Origin: Epiperipatus broadwayi | Taxonomy: Eukaryota > Onychophora > Udeonychophora > Euonychophora > Peripatidae | NCBI GenBank assembly: GCA_028023455.1 | Contig: JAQFVV010012404.1 | Location: 16,475,338-16,539,337, forward strand | Length of the DNA: 64,000 nt | Reading direction: 5' to 3' | Part shown: positions 23,601-35,173 of the stretch, in pieces | Layout: the number at the start of each line of letters is the position of its first letter | Numbering within the stretch: the first letter of the stretch is position 1 | The notes under the pieces: model-generated | Databases searched by the model: none | What the model was told of the DNA's origin: nothing | The model's input: only the letters and a program-made list of their open reading frames with translations | Program-made: the position numbers and the translations under genes

Positions 23601-25463
23601 TATAATAAAAGCATTTTAACAAATGAATAGGTACTGGGATGTGTAAGAGTGCATATCAAGAAAAAATATTTTCGACTGAAGCTACACGTGTTAGTGCAAA
23701 ATAAATTTCATTTCAAAAATATTTTAACTTATCACTAGGGGTATTACAATCTCTGTCCTACAATGGACATATATAATGAAAATATGCTTGAAAATATGAT
23801 TTTTTCTCAGCAAAAATATTAAACATGACAAATATTTGGAAGTATTCTTCATCTAAACAATGCACTGTTACATTAAAATGTAGATTTCTTTCTACAGAAC
23901 TACCAGTATCTGAGTTTCCATGACCAAGTTGACAGTTTTGATAACTTTCACTACACAACTGTTGTTGCAATGAAGGATATGGATTTTATCATATTTTATT
24001 ATCTTGTAAAGTGGTGTCCATCTTTTGCACTATAATATATTTTCAATTTTTTTAAAATCAAGATAAATAAGCATGTATGTGATCAGGTGGGTTAGCAATA
24101 TGAGATGGCATGGAGAGTTGAGGGTCATATGAACATCTGAGTTCAAATTCCTTATATATTACATTATAAATGCAGGTGTGTGTAATCCTGTACAGTGTAT
24201 TAAATTAAATTATTATTATTAATTCTTTAACAGGATGACATTTTTTATTGTTAATTATAGTGGGAATTTTTATTAATGCTCAAATCTCTCATCTCTGTAT
24301 AAAATCTTTATTTATACTAAAACTCTATAAATTGGATTTGATTTTTAGAAATTTACTTTTACAAAATTATATTTAAACTTTTTAAATATTCAAAAAATGA
24401 GTTATGATGAAAACAAAGGATGTAAAACATCTCTGCAGAAAAACAATCTTAAAAAATCAACAAAATCTTTTTATAAAAATTTATTTTAAAACATCAACAA
24501 ATAAATGTTTAATTCTGATAAATCTATCAAATTCTAGTTTAAAATATTAAAACTCCTTTATAATTTTTAGAATATTTCAAAAGATCTTAAATAGTATTGA
24601 TACTAACAGGTAATGATGTTTTGCTATCAGTTTTACATAGATAAGGTTTTATCTTATTGCATTGATTTTTTGTAAGTTTATTAATAACTGTTAATCTTTT
24701 TGTATTGAAAATTATACTTTTTTATATTTAAATTATATTTTATTTATTTTTAAAAATATGTTATATTATATATATTATATGGTATATTATACTTTTTATA
24801 ATGTAAAATTATTAATCAATCAAACACACTTTCAAAAATGTATTTCGAAATATACATATAATAATTAACTATGAAATAAATTCTTTAAGAACTATCTTAC
24901 ATAGTAGATATTTTGATATGTAAATTTTAAAAAGGTCAATTTCTGTTATATAAGTTTAAACAAATTATGTTTACTATTACTAACAACCTACCTTGTAAGA
25001 TGTTTTGTTTAAAATTAACATTTTAAATTTGAAAGGTTAACAATCAATAACAGTAAAAACACACCCTAAAGACTTTTAAAATAGAGAACATAAGGTTAGA
25101 AAAAAATAAAATCAAAAAATTCGGGAAATTATGTAAAATGTGTTTTAATTTAAATAAAGAAATATTAGCTGCTTTAAAATTTTAATATGTATAATATTAT
25201 TTAAAATGTTTATTAGTGGCTTTTAAATTTTAATATATATATAATATTCTTTAAAATGATTGTTTTTATCTCTAAAATATATGATGTCTTTTATCCAAGA
25301 TCTTTAATAAACAAAATGTCTCTTTAAATATTAATTATACTTATTCTTATTTAATAAAATATATAATTTTTGTATTACTTTTTTTTTGTTATAATGTTTA
25401 TAAAAATATATATATATTTTAATTTAAATTTTATTTTTATTAGTATTAACGATATTCAGTAGA
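23601..25463. other. AT-rich DNA with a fragment of the tRNA-headed repeat
   Basis: About 24060-24190 carries AGATGGCATGGAGAGTTGAG and GAGTTCAAATTCC, a diverged piece of the 22.6 kb repeat including its B-box-like part. A minus-strand open frame at 23758-23970 is not recognised. Confidence 0.4.
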
Positions 25464-25671
25464 TTCAATAAGAATGTCATAAATTAGTTGATAAAGTTGA
25501 TCTTCCAAATGTGATTTTTTAAATAAATAGTTTATTTACATTGGCAATAATTATAGAGTTTGTTTCAAATTATATATATTAGTTGGAGCAATCTAAAAAT
25601 TCATGGATCATCCAAATGATAATAATGTATATCTGAGATCTAGTTTTTATATTTATTAAATGTAAAAATGT
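25464..25671 (-). repeat. Right member of an inverted repeat pair
   Basis: Reverse complement of 20989-21154, about 208 bp, and the fuller of the two copies. The pair is separated by about 4.3 kb, too far apart to be a simple MITE, and the interior has no readable transposase. Confidence 0.75.
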
Positions 25672-28600
25672 ATCGTAATATAGCTAAATTTAAAATAATA
25701 GTTTGAAATAAAAATGGGGATAATCCCGAGTATTTATTTTTCTTTTAGATGTATATAATTTAGGATAGATTTTTTGACACAAATTTTAAAATGAGTATTG
25801 CACACGTTATTAAATAGATATTTTAAATTTGATTTTATTGATAAAAATACTATTCTTTTCACACCCCATTTTTACTTATAAAAACAATAGACTTGAACAC
25901 ATTTTATAATGATAAAAGGCTTAGGTCAATTTAGATGAATTATTGTTTAACAGAATACAAGCTTTTATTTTAAAAAAAAAAGAGATGGGCATTCAGATTA
26001 CTATTATTTAGATGTATAATCCTAGTTTTTTAACCACAGCAGTGTTTTTTAACACAAATAAGATCAAAATATTTATTTGATTTAAGTTTAGTGATTTATC
26101 TAATTATATTAATATTTTATTTACTATTTTAAAAAAAACTGTCATTTTAGAAATAAATAATTTGCATATTTATTATATTTGATTAAGAGTAAGTTGGAAG
26201 CTTGAATCATAAAATCTTAACTATTGTAATTGTATGTATCATAATAATTGAATTAAATAGAAAGTGTACATATAAGGATGTTTCATGTACAAATAAAATT
26301 TATATGAAAATCTTCAAGCTTAAATGGAATAGCATTTTGAGTGATAAAAGATTAGGTTTATGCAATAATTTATTAATTTAATATACATGCTAAGAGATTT
26401 TCTAATGTGCAAATTTTATGACTCTGATATTATTCATTTATAAAATGCTGTTATCAAGAATTAAACCTAGTCATTGCTTATTATACAATCTTAAAAAAAT
26501 AACAAAAGAGAAATACAAAACAATACCAATATTGCAACTTACATTCAATTTTATTATAAAAAAAAAAACAATGAAATAAAACTTTGTAAAGAAAAAAAAG
26601 GAGATAACATAATTGTTTCTTCAAATAATAATATTTTTAGAAGAAATGTAACTTTATCAGAATTTTGTACTAAAATTAAATGATATTTGTCAAGCATTGG
26701 TGGCCGAAAGATCGACGGCTGTTAGCGGGTTAGCTTCCCGGCTGATGCTATGACACATGAGAAAGAAAAAAGATATTTATGAGTGTACATTAAAATGTTA
26801 AACATTTTAGCATTTGTTTTATAACTAGGTTTATAAAGAGAACTATCCAGAACAGCAAATTTGATAACAGAATTAAGATAAATCTAAAAAAAAAAAAAAA
26901 ATCTAAAGCAATTTATATTTTAAATGTTTTTGTTTATCTTGTTATAGAATAAAATGAGAAACAAATATAACTTGTGTAATAATAATGTCTTCTATTTAAA
27001 ATTATAGAGGATTATTTATTGTAGTAATAATCATTTTTTTTACATAAATCTAACACTTTTTTATTTATTTAATACTTTAAAAACATTTACTTTTTTAAAA
27101 ATAAAAATATTAATAGTTTAATAAACTAAAATTTGATCATAGTATTTTGTTTTAAAATCAGTAAAATATTAATAGTAATTTCTGAGATTAATTTTTAAAA
27201 TACATCTGACAGTATTTTTATTATTTAATTAATCGCATAATAATAGATATCGAAATTAATGGTTAGCAAGTATTTTATAAAATTAATGATGATGAACAGA
27301 CAGCAAGTTATCTATGATTGAAGAGGTGGTACGATGGCTATTTTTAGTGCGAGCTTTGAAGAGTTACGAAAACTTTTGAATTAGTATTATATATATATAT
27401 ATATATGATTTAATGAATTGTTAAAATGTTTTAAAAAAAGTTCATTATTTTAAAATCAAGGTTACAAATTATTCACCTACATTAATTAATACTTATAAAC
27501 ATGTTTTTTTTTTTTTAATCTTTAAAGTCTTAAAAATAATTATACTGTAAGCTAAATAACTGAAGCAAAAATTTAATTTAATTTTTTTTTTCAAAACCTG
27601 TAAAAAATAATCACATTTTATTAACTCCTTATTTAACTCAACAGTCTTTATTATTTTTAGATAAAAGAAATTGCTTAATTTACTGTTAATATTGCCAAAC
27701 CTTTTGTGCTAGAGTAAGTATGAATCGGTTACCAACATTGGAAAAAAAAGTTAATACAAAAAGAAGTATTTTATAGTAGCAAAAAGTTATCATTTTATAT
27801 TGAAACTTCCCATTATTAAATCATTTACAAAAGCTGTAATTAATAAATTTGAATTATATCTGAAGTAGATATTGTACTTTACACTTTTTCTTTTTTTTCC
27901 AATTAATAATAATCTGAACATTAAATTACACAAAAATATTTAATTATCGATTTATCTGTATATATACAAAGTTATTAATTTTTTTAAAAATTTATGTATT
28001 ACACGTATATTAAAAATGATATATACATTATAACGTTTATCATTATATAAGCTATTAGAGAAATATAGAAATGTAAAATTGTACAGTTTAGCCCACTGAG
28101 ATAAGGGTGCGAAGTTTGGAGTAAAATAAAATAAAAGAATGAATGTGTGTGTGTATATAATGAAGATTCAGATACATTATCGAAATAGTAATAACTCATT
28201 TTAGCAGGTACAAAACTCATCAAGTTTGGAATGAAATAAAAGTCAAATCAAATTGAATAAATAAACATACTTGATTTAAAGGGATGTATAACTTTGAGAT
28301 TTGTTAGTGCTAATTTTAAATGTTAATCTAATTATGAACTACGTATTATAAAATGAAAACTGCAATGCTTATATGTGTATAGTATTTAAACATATATGAA
28401 CTCTATAAGAAGTTATTCATTTAAATAAAGATAGTGCCAATTACTAAGACAATTAATTCATAAATTTATGGATTCCCTGGTCAAATTGACAGTTTAAGTG
28501 AAATTTGTCTCAACAAATAAAATGAATAAAATTGATTAAAATATAATTTGTTAATAATAGTAGAGTGCAATATTTATAATGTTATAAAGTAAACAAAAAG

Positions 28601-30696
28601 TCACCCTGGATTTAAATTGGAGATCAATTTTTCAACAAATAAATAAAACATCATTTATTTGTTTCTAATAAAGATTTCTAACACAATTTAAGAAAGACAA
28701 ATATTATTAAATAAGTAAGTGAAAATTGGATTCTATGGCACATTTTTTTTATTGTAAAGAATTTACTTTGAAGATTTTAAGAAGTAAATTTGTGCAGCTT
28801 AAGTATTACTCTGGAAAATCTATTTAGTTATGATTTAAATATTAACTAGTACCTGAGTTTCATTCATGAAAAGAATATAAAACCATTAATATCTTTACAA
28901 ACATCTTTGGGCATTTTTATACTAAAAAGATGAATATTTACTTAATCACTTTAAGTGGTAAATAATTTATTAAAAAATAATGGAATCGCTTTATTGCTTG
29001 TGTCTTCATTATGCATCAAAAGTATCAGAAATGGAATTGTTCCAAGAATTTTGCACTCCAGAATTTAGCACTGTAGCACTATATTAAATCACACAAGACA
29101 TAATTCATTCTATGCAGAAAAGTTCGAATATACTATGATAGCCACACATCATGCAAAATAATTTCAAAGTCAATTTTATTTTGAGTAACCAATATAACAC
29201 ATGAAGCATATTACAATTTGATCTGTAAACAAAATTTTCTGCATTTATTGTAGATAAAAAGAACAATAATTTATTAGGCCACAGATTATCATATGATTTA
29301 ATTTTAAACTCAGTGAAAAATTAAAATACCTATTTATTGACTCATAATAAAATCCTATTTAAGATGACTATGGACAATTATTTAAAAGAAAAATTCTAAG
29401 ATTTCTTGGAACTTAAAAATGTTTTATATTTCACAAGATTCAAACTCTAGATTGCAATATAAAGATATATGTATTACCCACCATAACACAATACATTTTA
29501 TATAAATATAAATTGTGTGTACATATACAGTTAAAATTGCAATTGTTTATCGTTATAATTAAAAAAAATAGATAAAATGAAATTGCTTTTATCTTGGTCA
29601 CTATTATGACCAAGATCAAGTTAATTAATTTTTATAAATTATATATTGCAAGTAAATATTTAGGTTTTTATGGAAATAATTCCTTGTATAATTTTATTTA
29701 TTTTTTGTAAAAATAATTATATTTTTTTGCCGGGTTGCTCTATTTATTTATGACCGTCTTGCTCTGTTTAGACGAAGCTGCTAACTCGTTCATTATCTAA
29801 ACTGTAACATAGTTTTCATTGACAATTATCATTGTCATTATTTCAGTATTACTTCCTGTTTAATTTTGTGTTTTTTATTTTTATTTTTTGTATATCGAAC
29901 ATTAACAAAGACGCCCGTCTATTAATTACATTTTCAATTAAGCATGACATTTACATCTGCAATCACACGTATATAGTTTTATTCTTTAAATTTTTTTAGT
30001 AATTATATTATTGTTTAATTATTGAAATATGTATCATTTTAAGATATTTTTATTCATGTGTCATTTTATCTATTTATATTTTATTTTTATTCTAATTTCA
30101 TTATTTATTAATATATTTATTTACAGTTTAATTAAAATTTGGTCCGTTTCTTTATAAGGATATTTATTTAAAGTACATTTTTAATAAATAGATTATAACT
30201 TAAATCATATTATTTATTTTTATCTAATATGTGTTGAATATGTAATGTTTTTATATATAAAATTCATCGATTTTTTAACATTTTTTTTATCTATTAGTTT
30301 TATTAAAGCTTTTAATAATATATTGGATATATAAGTTATTAATAATTTACAATTTTCTAATTTTTTTTACTGGCAGCTAAAAAATCTGGAGGCTTATTTT
30401 ATTCCCATAATATTAATTATTGTTATTGTTATAATATTCTCTGTTTGTCGTTGACTTGTGCTACTTCTAAATAATGTAATTTTTATTTTTATTTATTGAT
30501 AATTTTTAATTTTATATAATTTCTAATATTTCAGCAATGTCATTCTCAATATGCATCTTATATATATATTTGTGTTAACAACTTTTTATTTGTGGCGGTT
30601 CAAATATTAAATCACCCCACATGTGGTGTGATTTAATGTGGAATAATTTAATATTTGGATAAATATATATATTTAATGTTTTCATAGTTATATGAT
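25672..30696. other. AT-rich DNA with one GC-rich island
   Basis: Apart from the tRNA-like island at 26692-26752 and a (TA)n at about 27388-27406, no feature could be placed. Open frames such as 27999-28223 (minus) are low-complexity readings. Confidence 0.35.
26692..26752 (+). repeat. tRNA-like GC island, probable SINE remnant
   Basis: TGGTGGCCGAAAGATCGACG resembles a type 2 tRNA D-arm/A-box region (GTGGCCGAG-like). AGCGGGTTAGCTTCCCGGCT forms a T-arm-like hairpin whose loop replaces the usual TTCGA with TTAGC. A second hairpin, GCCG/CGGC, overlaps the front. There is no acceptor stem, so it is not a functional tRNA. The abrupt change in composition marks an inserted fragment. Confidence 0.4.
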
Positions 30697-31245
30697 GTAA
30701 GTAAAATAATTTTTGGGTTAAACTGTGTTATTTTTGCTTACTTCCCAACGTCTAGACGAAATAGCATCCGCCATTGTCATGGTTAACTTTTCAAAGAAAA
30801 ACCATTAGATCTCAAATAGTAATGAGATTGAGTGTGAGGTAAAGAGTGAGATTGAGTATGAAGTAGTTGAGCATTCAGAATATGTAGATTAACAAAATGC
30901 TTATTTTCTTCAGTTTCACCATTAATTGATTTCAAATTTATATTAGAAGAAAGAGATAAAATAAGTGGTCTCCATTAGGCTGGAATATATTGTGCTTCAT
31001 CAGCTCTATTTAAACCAGTTGGTCTTTTTAATATTTCAATCAACTCCCTCATGGTTCTCAATTCATACTTTTCCAAATTAGCAAATATTTTAACATTATC
31101 AAAATCAATCTTGTTACTCAATCTCATTACTGTTTGAGATCTAATGGTTTTTCTTTGAAAAGTTAACCTTGGCAATGATGGGTGCTATTTCGAAATGTTG
31201 AGAAGTAAGCAAAAAATAACACACTGTTTAACCCAAAAACTACCT
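30697..31245 (-). mobile_element. Penelope-like element tail (GIY-YIG end) with inverted arms
   Basis: The minus strand (30975-31175) reads KTIRSQTVMRLSNKIDFDNV, KIFANLEKYELRTMRELIEI and KRPTGLNRADEAQYIPA. This is the C-terminal end of a GIY-YIG domain of Penelope-like elements (DFDNVKI, then REx-IEI, then LNR). The outer parts, 30697-30832 and 31115-31245, are inverted repeats of each other, so part of the coding text (RKTIRSQ and VMRLS) is present on both strands. No stop falls within 30975-31175. It lies about 100 bp to the left of the hammerhead array. Confidence 0.72.
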
Positions 31246-31434
31246 TATATACAAAAATAATAGCAATGATTAAGTGTATTATATTATCATGAATTTTCAT
31301 AGAGTGTATGTATGCATTATTATATATATTTGCATATATATATATATATGTCAATAGATGGCGTTCTACCAAAAACACCATCAAGTGTATGTTTACATAA
31401 ACATCAGAGCAAGTATTCACTATCTCTAACTTTA

Positions 31435-31492
31435 ATTCTAATTTCAGATCATGATTTCAAGCTATTTGCTATCATCAGTGAAAGACAGGACT
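31435..31492 (-). ncRNA. Type I hammerhead ribozyme, unit A
   Basis: On the minus strand: CTTTCA, core CTGATGA (complement at 31472-31478), stem II TAGCAAATAGCTT, GAA, palindromic short stem III ATCATGAT, then C17 (complement at 31447) and TGAAAT. The core is intact. The last stem I base pair is lost (G to T), and the outer stem I segment is degraded. Confidence 0.82.
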
Positions 31493-31832
31493 AAGAAACT
31501 AGATATAAACACAAACTCCGAGCATTTATGAAACAGTTTCTATTCAGGTTGCAAGCTGAATCTTTTAGACACATAATGTCTTCAAACTCAGCATAGCAAG
31601 CCAGATAGCTATATGGGTCTGATCTCAGTTCAGCATCACCACATAGTAGAAGCCTCTGCAATATATATCATTGCTAGAAAGACCTCAAAGGTACATTTAT
31701 GAAAAACAAAAAACAAGTTAAAAAAACTTGCTAATGCTTGTATTTATGTCAATAGATGGTGTTCTACCAAAAACACCATCAAGTGTATGTTTACATAAAC
31801 GTCAGAGCAAGCATTCACTATCTCTAACTTTA

Positions 31833-31890
31833 ATTCCACTTTCAGATCATGATTTCAAGATATTTGCTATGATCAGTGAAAGACAGGAAT
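31833..31890 (-). ncRNA. Type I hammerhead ribozyme, unit B, core mutated
   Basis: Stem I is fully paired, including the outer ATTCC/GGAAT segment across the internal loop. The core however reads CTGATCA (complement at 31870-31876), replacing the catalytic G8. Stem II also loses one pair. Cleavage would be expected after the base at 31845, but this copy is probably inactive. Confidence 0.78.
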
Positions 31891-32366
31891 AAGAAACTAG
31901 ATCTAAACACAAACTCTGAGCGTTTATGAAACAGTTTCTATTCAGCTTGCAAGCGTGAATCTTTTAGACATGTAATGTCTTCAAACTCAGCATAGCAAGC
32001 CAGATAGCTATATGGGTCTGATCTCAGTTCAACATCACCACATAGTAGTAGAAGCCTCTGCAATATATATCATTGCTAGAAAGACCTCAAAGGTACATTT
32101 ATCTATTGACATAAATACAAGCGTTAGTAAGTTTTTTTAACTTGTTTTTTGTTTTTCATAAATGTACCTTTGAGGTCTTTCTAGCATTGATATATATTGC
32201 AGAGGCTTCTACTATGTGGTGATGCTGAACTGAGATCAGACCCATATAGCTATCTGGTTTGCTATGCTGAGTTTGAAGAAATTACATGTCTAAAAGATTC
32301 ATGCTTGCAAGCTGAATAGAAACTGTTTCATAAACGCTCAGAGTTTGTGTTTAGATCTAATTTCTT

Positions 32367-32424
32367 ATTCCTGTCTTTCACTGATGATAGCAAATAGCTT
32401 GAAATCATGATCTGAAAATGGAAT
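32367..32424 (+). ncRNA. Type I hammerhead ribozyme, unit C
   Basis: ATTCC, internal loop TGT, CTTTCA (32375-32380), CTGATGA (32381-32387), stem II 32388-32400, GAA 32401-32403, ATCATGAT 32404-32411, C17 at 32412, TGAAAA, T, GGAAT. The core is intact; one stem I pair is lost. As in all copies, the pair next to the core in stem II is U-U. Confidence 0.85.
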
Positions 32425-32765
32425 TAAAGTTAGAGATAGTGAATGCTTGCTCTGACGTTTATGTAAACATACGCTTGATGGTGTTTTTGGTAGAATGCCA
32501 TCTATTGACATAAATACAAGCGTTAGCAAGTTTTTTTAACTTGTTTTTTGTTTTTCATAAATGTACCTTTGAGGTCTTTCTAGCAATGATATATATTGCA
32601 GAGGCTTCTACTATGTGGTGATGCTGAACTGAGATCAGACCCATATAGCTATCTGGCTTTCTATGCTGAGTTTGAAGACATTACGTGTCTAAAAGATTCA
32701 TGCTTGCAAGCTGAATAGAAACTGTTTCATAAACGCTCAGAGTTTGTGTTTAGATCTAGTTTCTT

Positions 32766-32823
32766 ATTCTTGTCTTTCACTGATGATAGCAAATAGCTTG
32801 AAATCATGATCTGAAAGTGGAAT
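32766..32823 (+). ncRNA. Type I hammerhead ribozyme, unit D, best preserved
   Basis: ATTCT, loop TGT, CTTTCA (32774-32779), CTGATGA (32780-32786), stem II AGC-AAATA-GCT (32787-32799), GAA (32800-32802), palindromic stem III ATCATGAT (32803-32810), C17 at 32811, TGAAAG (32812-32817), T, GGAAT. Six stem I pairs, then an internal loop and five more pairs (one G-U) reproduce the architecture of natural type I hammerheads, in which the stem I internal loop contacts loop II. Predicted cleavage is between 32811 and 32812. The weak point is a U-U opposition next to the core in stem II. Confidence 0.88.
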
Positions 32824-33194
32824 TAAAGTTATAGATAGTGAATGCTTGCACTGATGCTTATGTAAACATATGCTTGATGGTGTTTTTGGTAGAACGCCAT
32901 CTATTGACATAAATGCAAGCGTTAGCAAGTTTTTTTTTGTTTTTCATATATATATATATCAAATAACCTGAAGGTTGATATACAAAAATTAAAAATTTCA
33001 GGAAATGTAAACAAAAAATAAGTTACACAGATGCAAAAATATACATGATTTATATATTATATATAATAATAATAATATTTATGTTAATATATTTATAATA
33101 TTGATATAATGATTTTCATGGATTACAGATGCCAATGAGAATTATTAATTATTAGCCTCAATTCAAGCCCAAAATAATCAAAATAAAAAAATAA

Positions 33195-33575
33195 AAAAAA
33201 ACAACTATTAGAATTTTGTCTTCCTCATATTAAAGAAACTACAAATGGTATTGGAGTTACACTGAAATGCATACTCAGACCTAAAAATTCAATCCCTCTT
33301 GACGGTCATGGAGTTTATGAAATTTAAATGTGGCATTTGTATAGCTTTTTATATATGTATGATATCTTCTCATCAATACTAAAAGAGATGCAATTAAACA
33401 ACATTCTTCATCAATATTGATTTTTCTAATACCAGGATTCTAACCAGATTTGACCCTACACCCATGTGAGATTAGAGAAGTCATAGACATACTAAATAGA
33501 CCAAGTTGTATTGATAAACGTAATAACACATGCAAACTTTCTCCTATTTAAAAGATTTTTTTCAAATAACATATT
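33195..33575 (+). mobile_element. Penelope-like element tail with GIY-YIG domain, decayed
   Basis: The plus-strand reading FCLPHIKETTNGIGVTLK, CILRPKNSIPLDGHGVYEI is the typical junction of the RT end with the GIY-YIG domain. After a frameshift come KCGICIAFYIC, DLTLHPCEIREVIDILNRPS and CIDKRNNTCKLSP, the end of the domain. Frameshifts and stops are present. With the minus-strand tail at 30.70-31.25 kb it brackets the hammerhead array. Confidence 0.75.
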
Positions 33576-35173
33576 ACTCTGAAAATTTTATGACTTGTTT
33601 TTTCAATTTTATATACCTGTTTTTTTTTTATTAATAAAACATTATCATTTTTATAAAGTTCAGCACCTCTACAAACATCTTTATAACATTCTATTCATCT
33701 ACAGTTGATAGCTTGTGTGATCAAGTCAAAACATCTCTATATTAATTAATAAAAGCATACACAGATAAACCCACAAAAATATATGTATATAAATATAATT
33801 ATATATCATCATCATCATTGTTAACCATTATAAATCCACTGTTGAATGAAGGTCTTTTCATGTTCAATACATCTTTTCCATTCTCTAGCCTCTCTGCTCC
33901 ACATCACCCCTACAGATTTTCTTATTTCACCCATCCATCTCATATGTAGTCACTTTCTGGGTCTTTAACAATCTCTTGGAATCCATTTTAAGATTTCAAT
34001 TGTCCATCTATTATCTCTTCTAGAAATATACCCAACCCAACTTCACTTCATTCTTTTAATTCTTTCAATAATGTCAGTAATACCTGTTTGTTCTCTTACC
34101 TGTATAATGTGTTTCTGATCTTTTTTTGTTATTCCTACCATACATCTCTCCAAACTTCTTTGAGTGTTCTGCAGTCTCTGTATTACTCTTCTATTAATTG
34201 TCCAAGTCTCAGATTTATATGTAAAAACTGGTAAAATATATTTATTAAAAATCTTCCTTTTCAAACACATAGGCATATTTTTTTTAGTATTAAGTCATGT
34301 CTACCAAAACTACTCCAACCAGGTTTAATTCTATGATTAATTTCATCCATTATCTTTCCACCTGTAGTAATAATTTGACTAAGGTATTTGTAGTTGTTAA
34401 CTTCTTCTAACTCATCATAATCAATCTTTATTTTCATTTTTGACAAAATCCATTGAACATTACTTTAATCTTTTTAACATTTATCTTTAGTCCTACTTTC
34501 ATCTGATAACTCCTGCAACATTTTCTGCATTTCTAAAGCATTATTTGCAAAAACAACTACATCATTTGCAAAATCTAAATGACTTAAATAATCTCCATTT
34601 ACTTTCACTCCTTTAGCTTCCCATTTTGATCCACAAAATACTTCTTGCAGCACTGCTGTAAAAATTTTTGGAGATATGGAGTCATCCTGTCTTACACCCT
34701 TCTCAATGTTAACCATCCTAGTATCATTATGTAATCTAATTATTGCTGTTGCATTTTTATAAATATTTTCAGAATATGACAATATCCTGGATCTATACTT
34801 TGAAGATCCAGTGCTTTAATGACTGAAGTAATGCTTATAGAATCAAAGGTCTTTTTATAATTTACAAATCCAAAGCATAATAACAACTCATATTCATTGG
34901 TCCTTTCTATAACTTCTCTAAATACTTGGATGTGATATACTGCAGTAAAACCACTTTTAAATACAGCTTGTTTTCTTGGTTGGTTGAAATTCAATGCTTT
35001 CTGTCGATGAGTTGTAAATATCTTGGTAAAATTTTTGTATAAAACTGATAAAAGGCTGATAGCCTGTAATTGTGTAATTTCTAATAACTTCTTTATCACC
35101 TTTTTAAAATATCATTATTAATACTGCATTTTCCCAATCACATCATTATCATTTCAACATTTGGTATTATAAC

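Larger units (their letters stand above)
31348..32949. mobile_element. Retrozyme-like array: two head-to-head tandem dimers of a 398-399 bp hammerhead repeat
   Basis: Unit A (31348-31745) and unit B (31746 to about 32102) are direct repeats. Units C (about 32103-32501) and D (32502-32900) are the same sequence inverted, followed by a 46-bp start of a further unit. Ribozyme cleavage sites are 398 bases apart in A-B and 399 in C-D, so a self-cleaved transcript would give monomers of about 399 nt. Unit B lacks about 45 bases at the inversion point. The array is bounded by (TA)n on both sides. No protein is encoded. Size, tandem structure, type I hammerhead and lack of ORFs fit metazoan retrozymes, non-autonomous retroelements believed to move through circular RNA. 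That assignment is inference; the repeats and ribozymes are seen. Confidence 0.85.

Noticed and set aside
26700-26754. Possible hammerhead ribozyme in the GC island (GAAA and CTGATG present)
   Set aside because: The order is GAAA before CTGATG, the core reads CTGATGC and not CTGATGA, and no strands pair as stems I to III in any permutation I tried.
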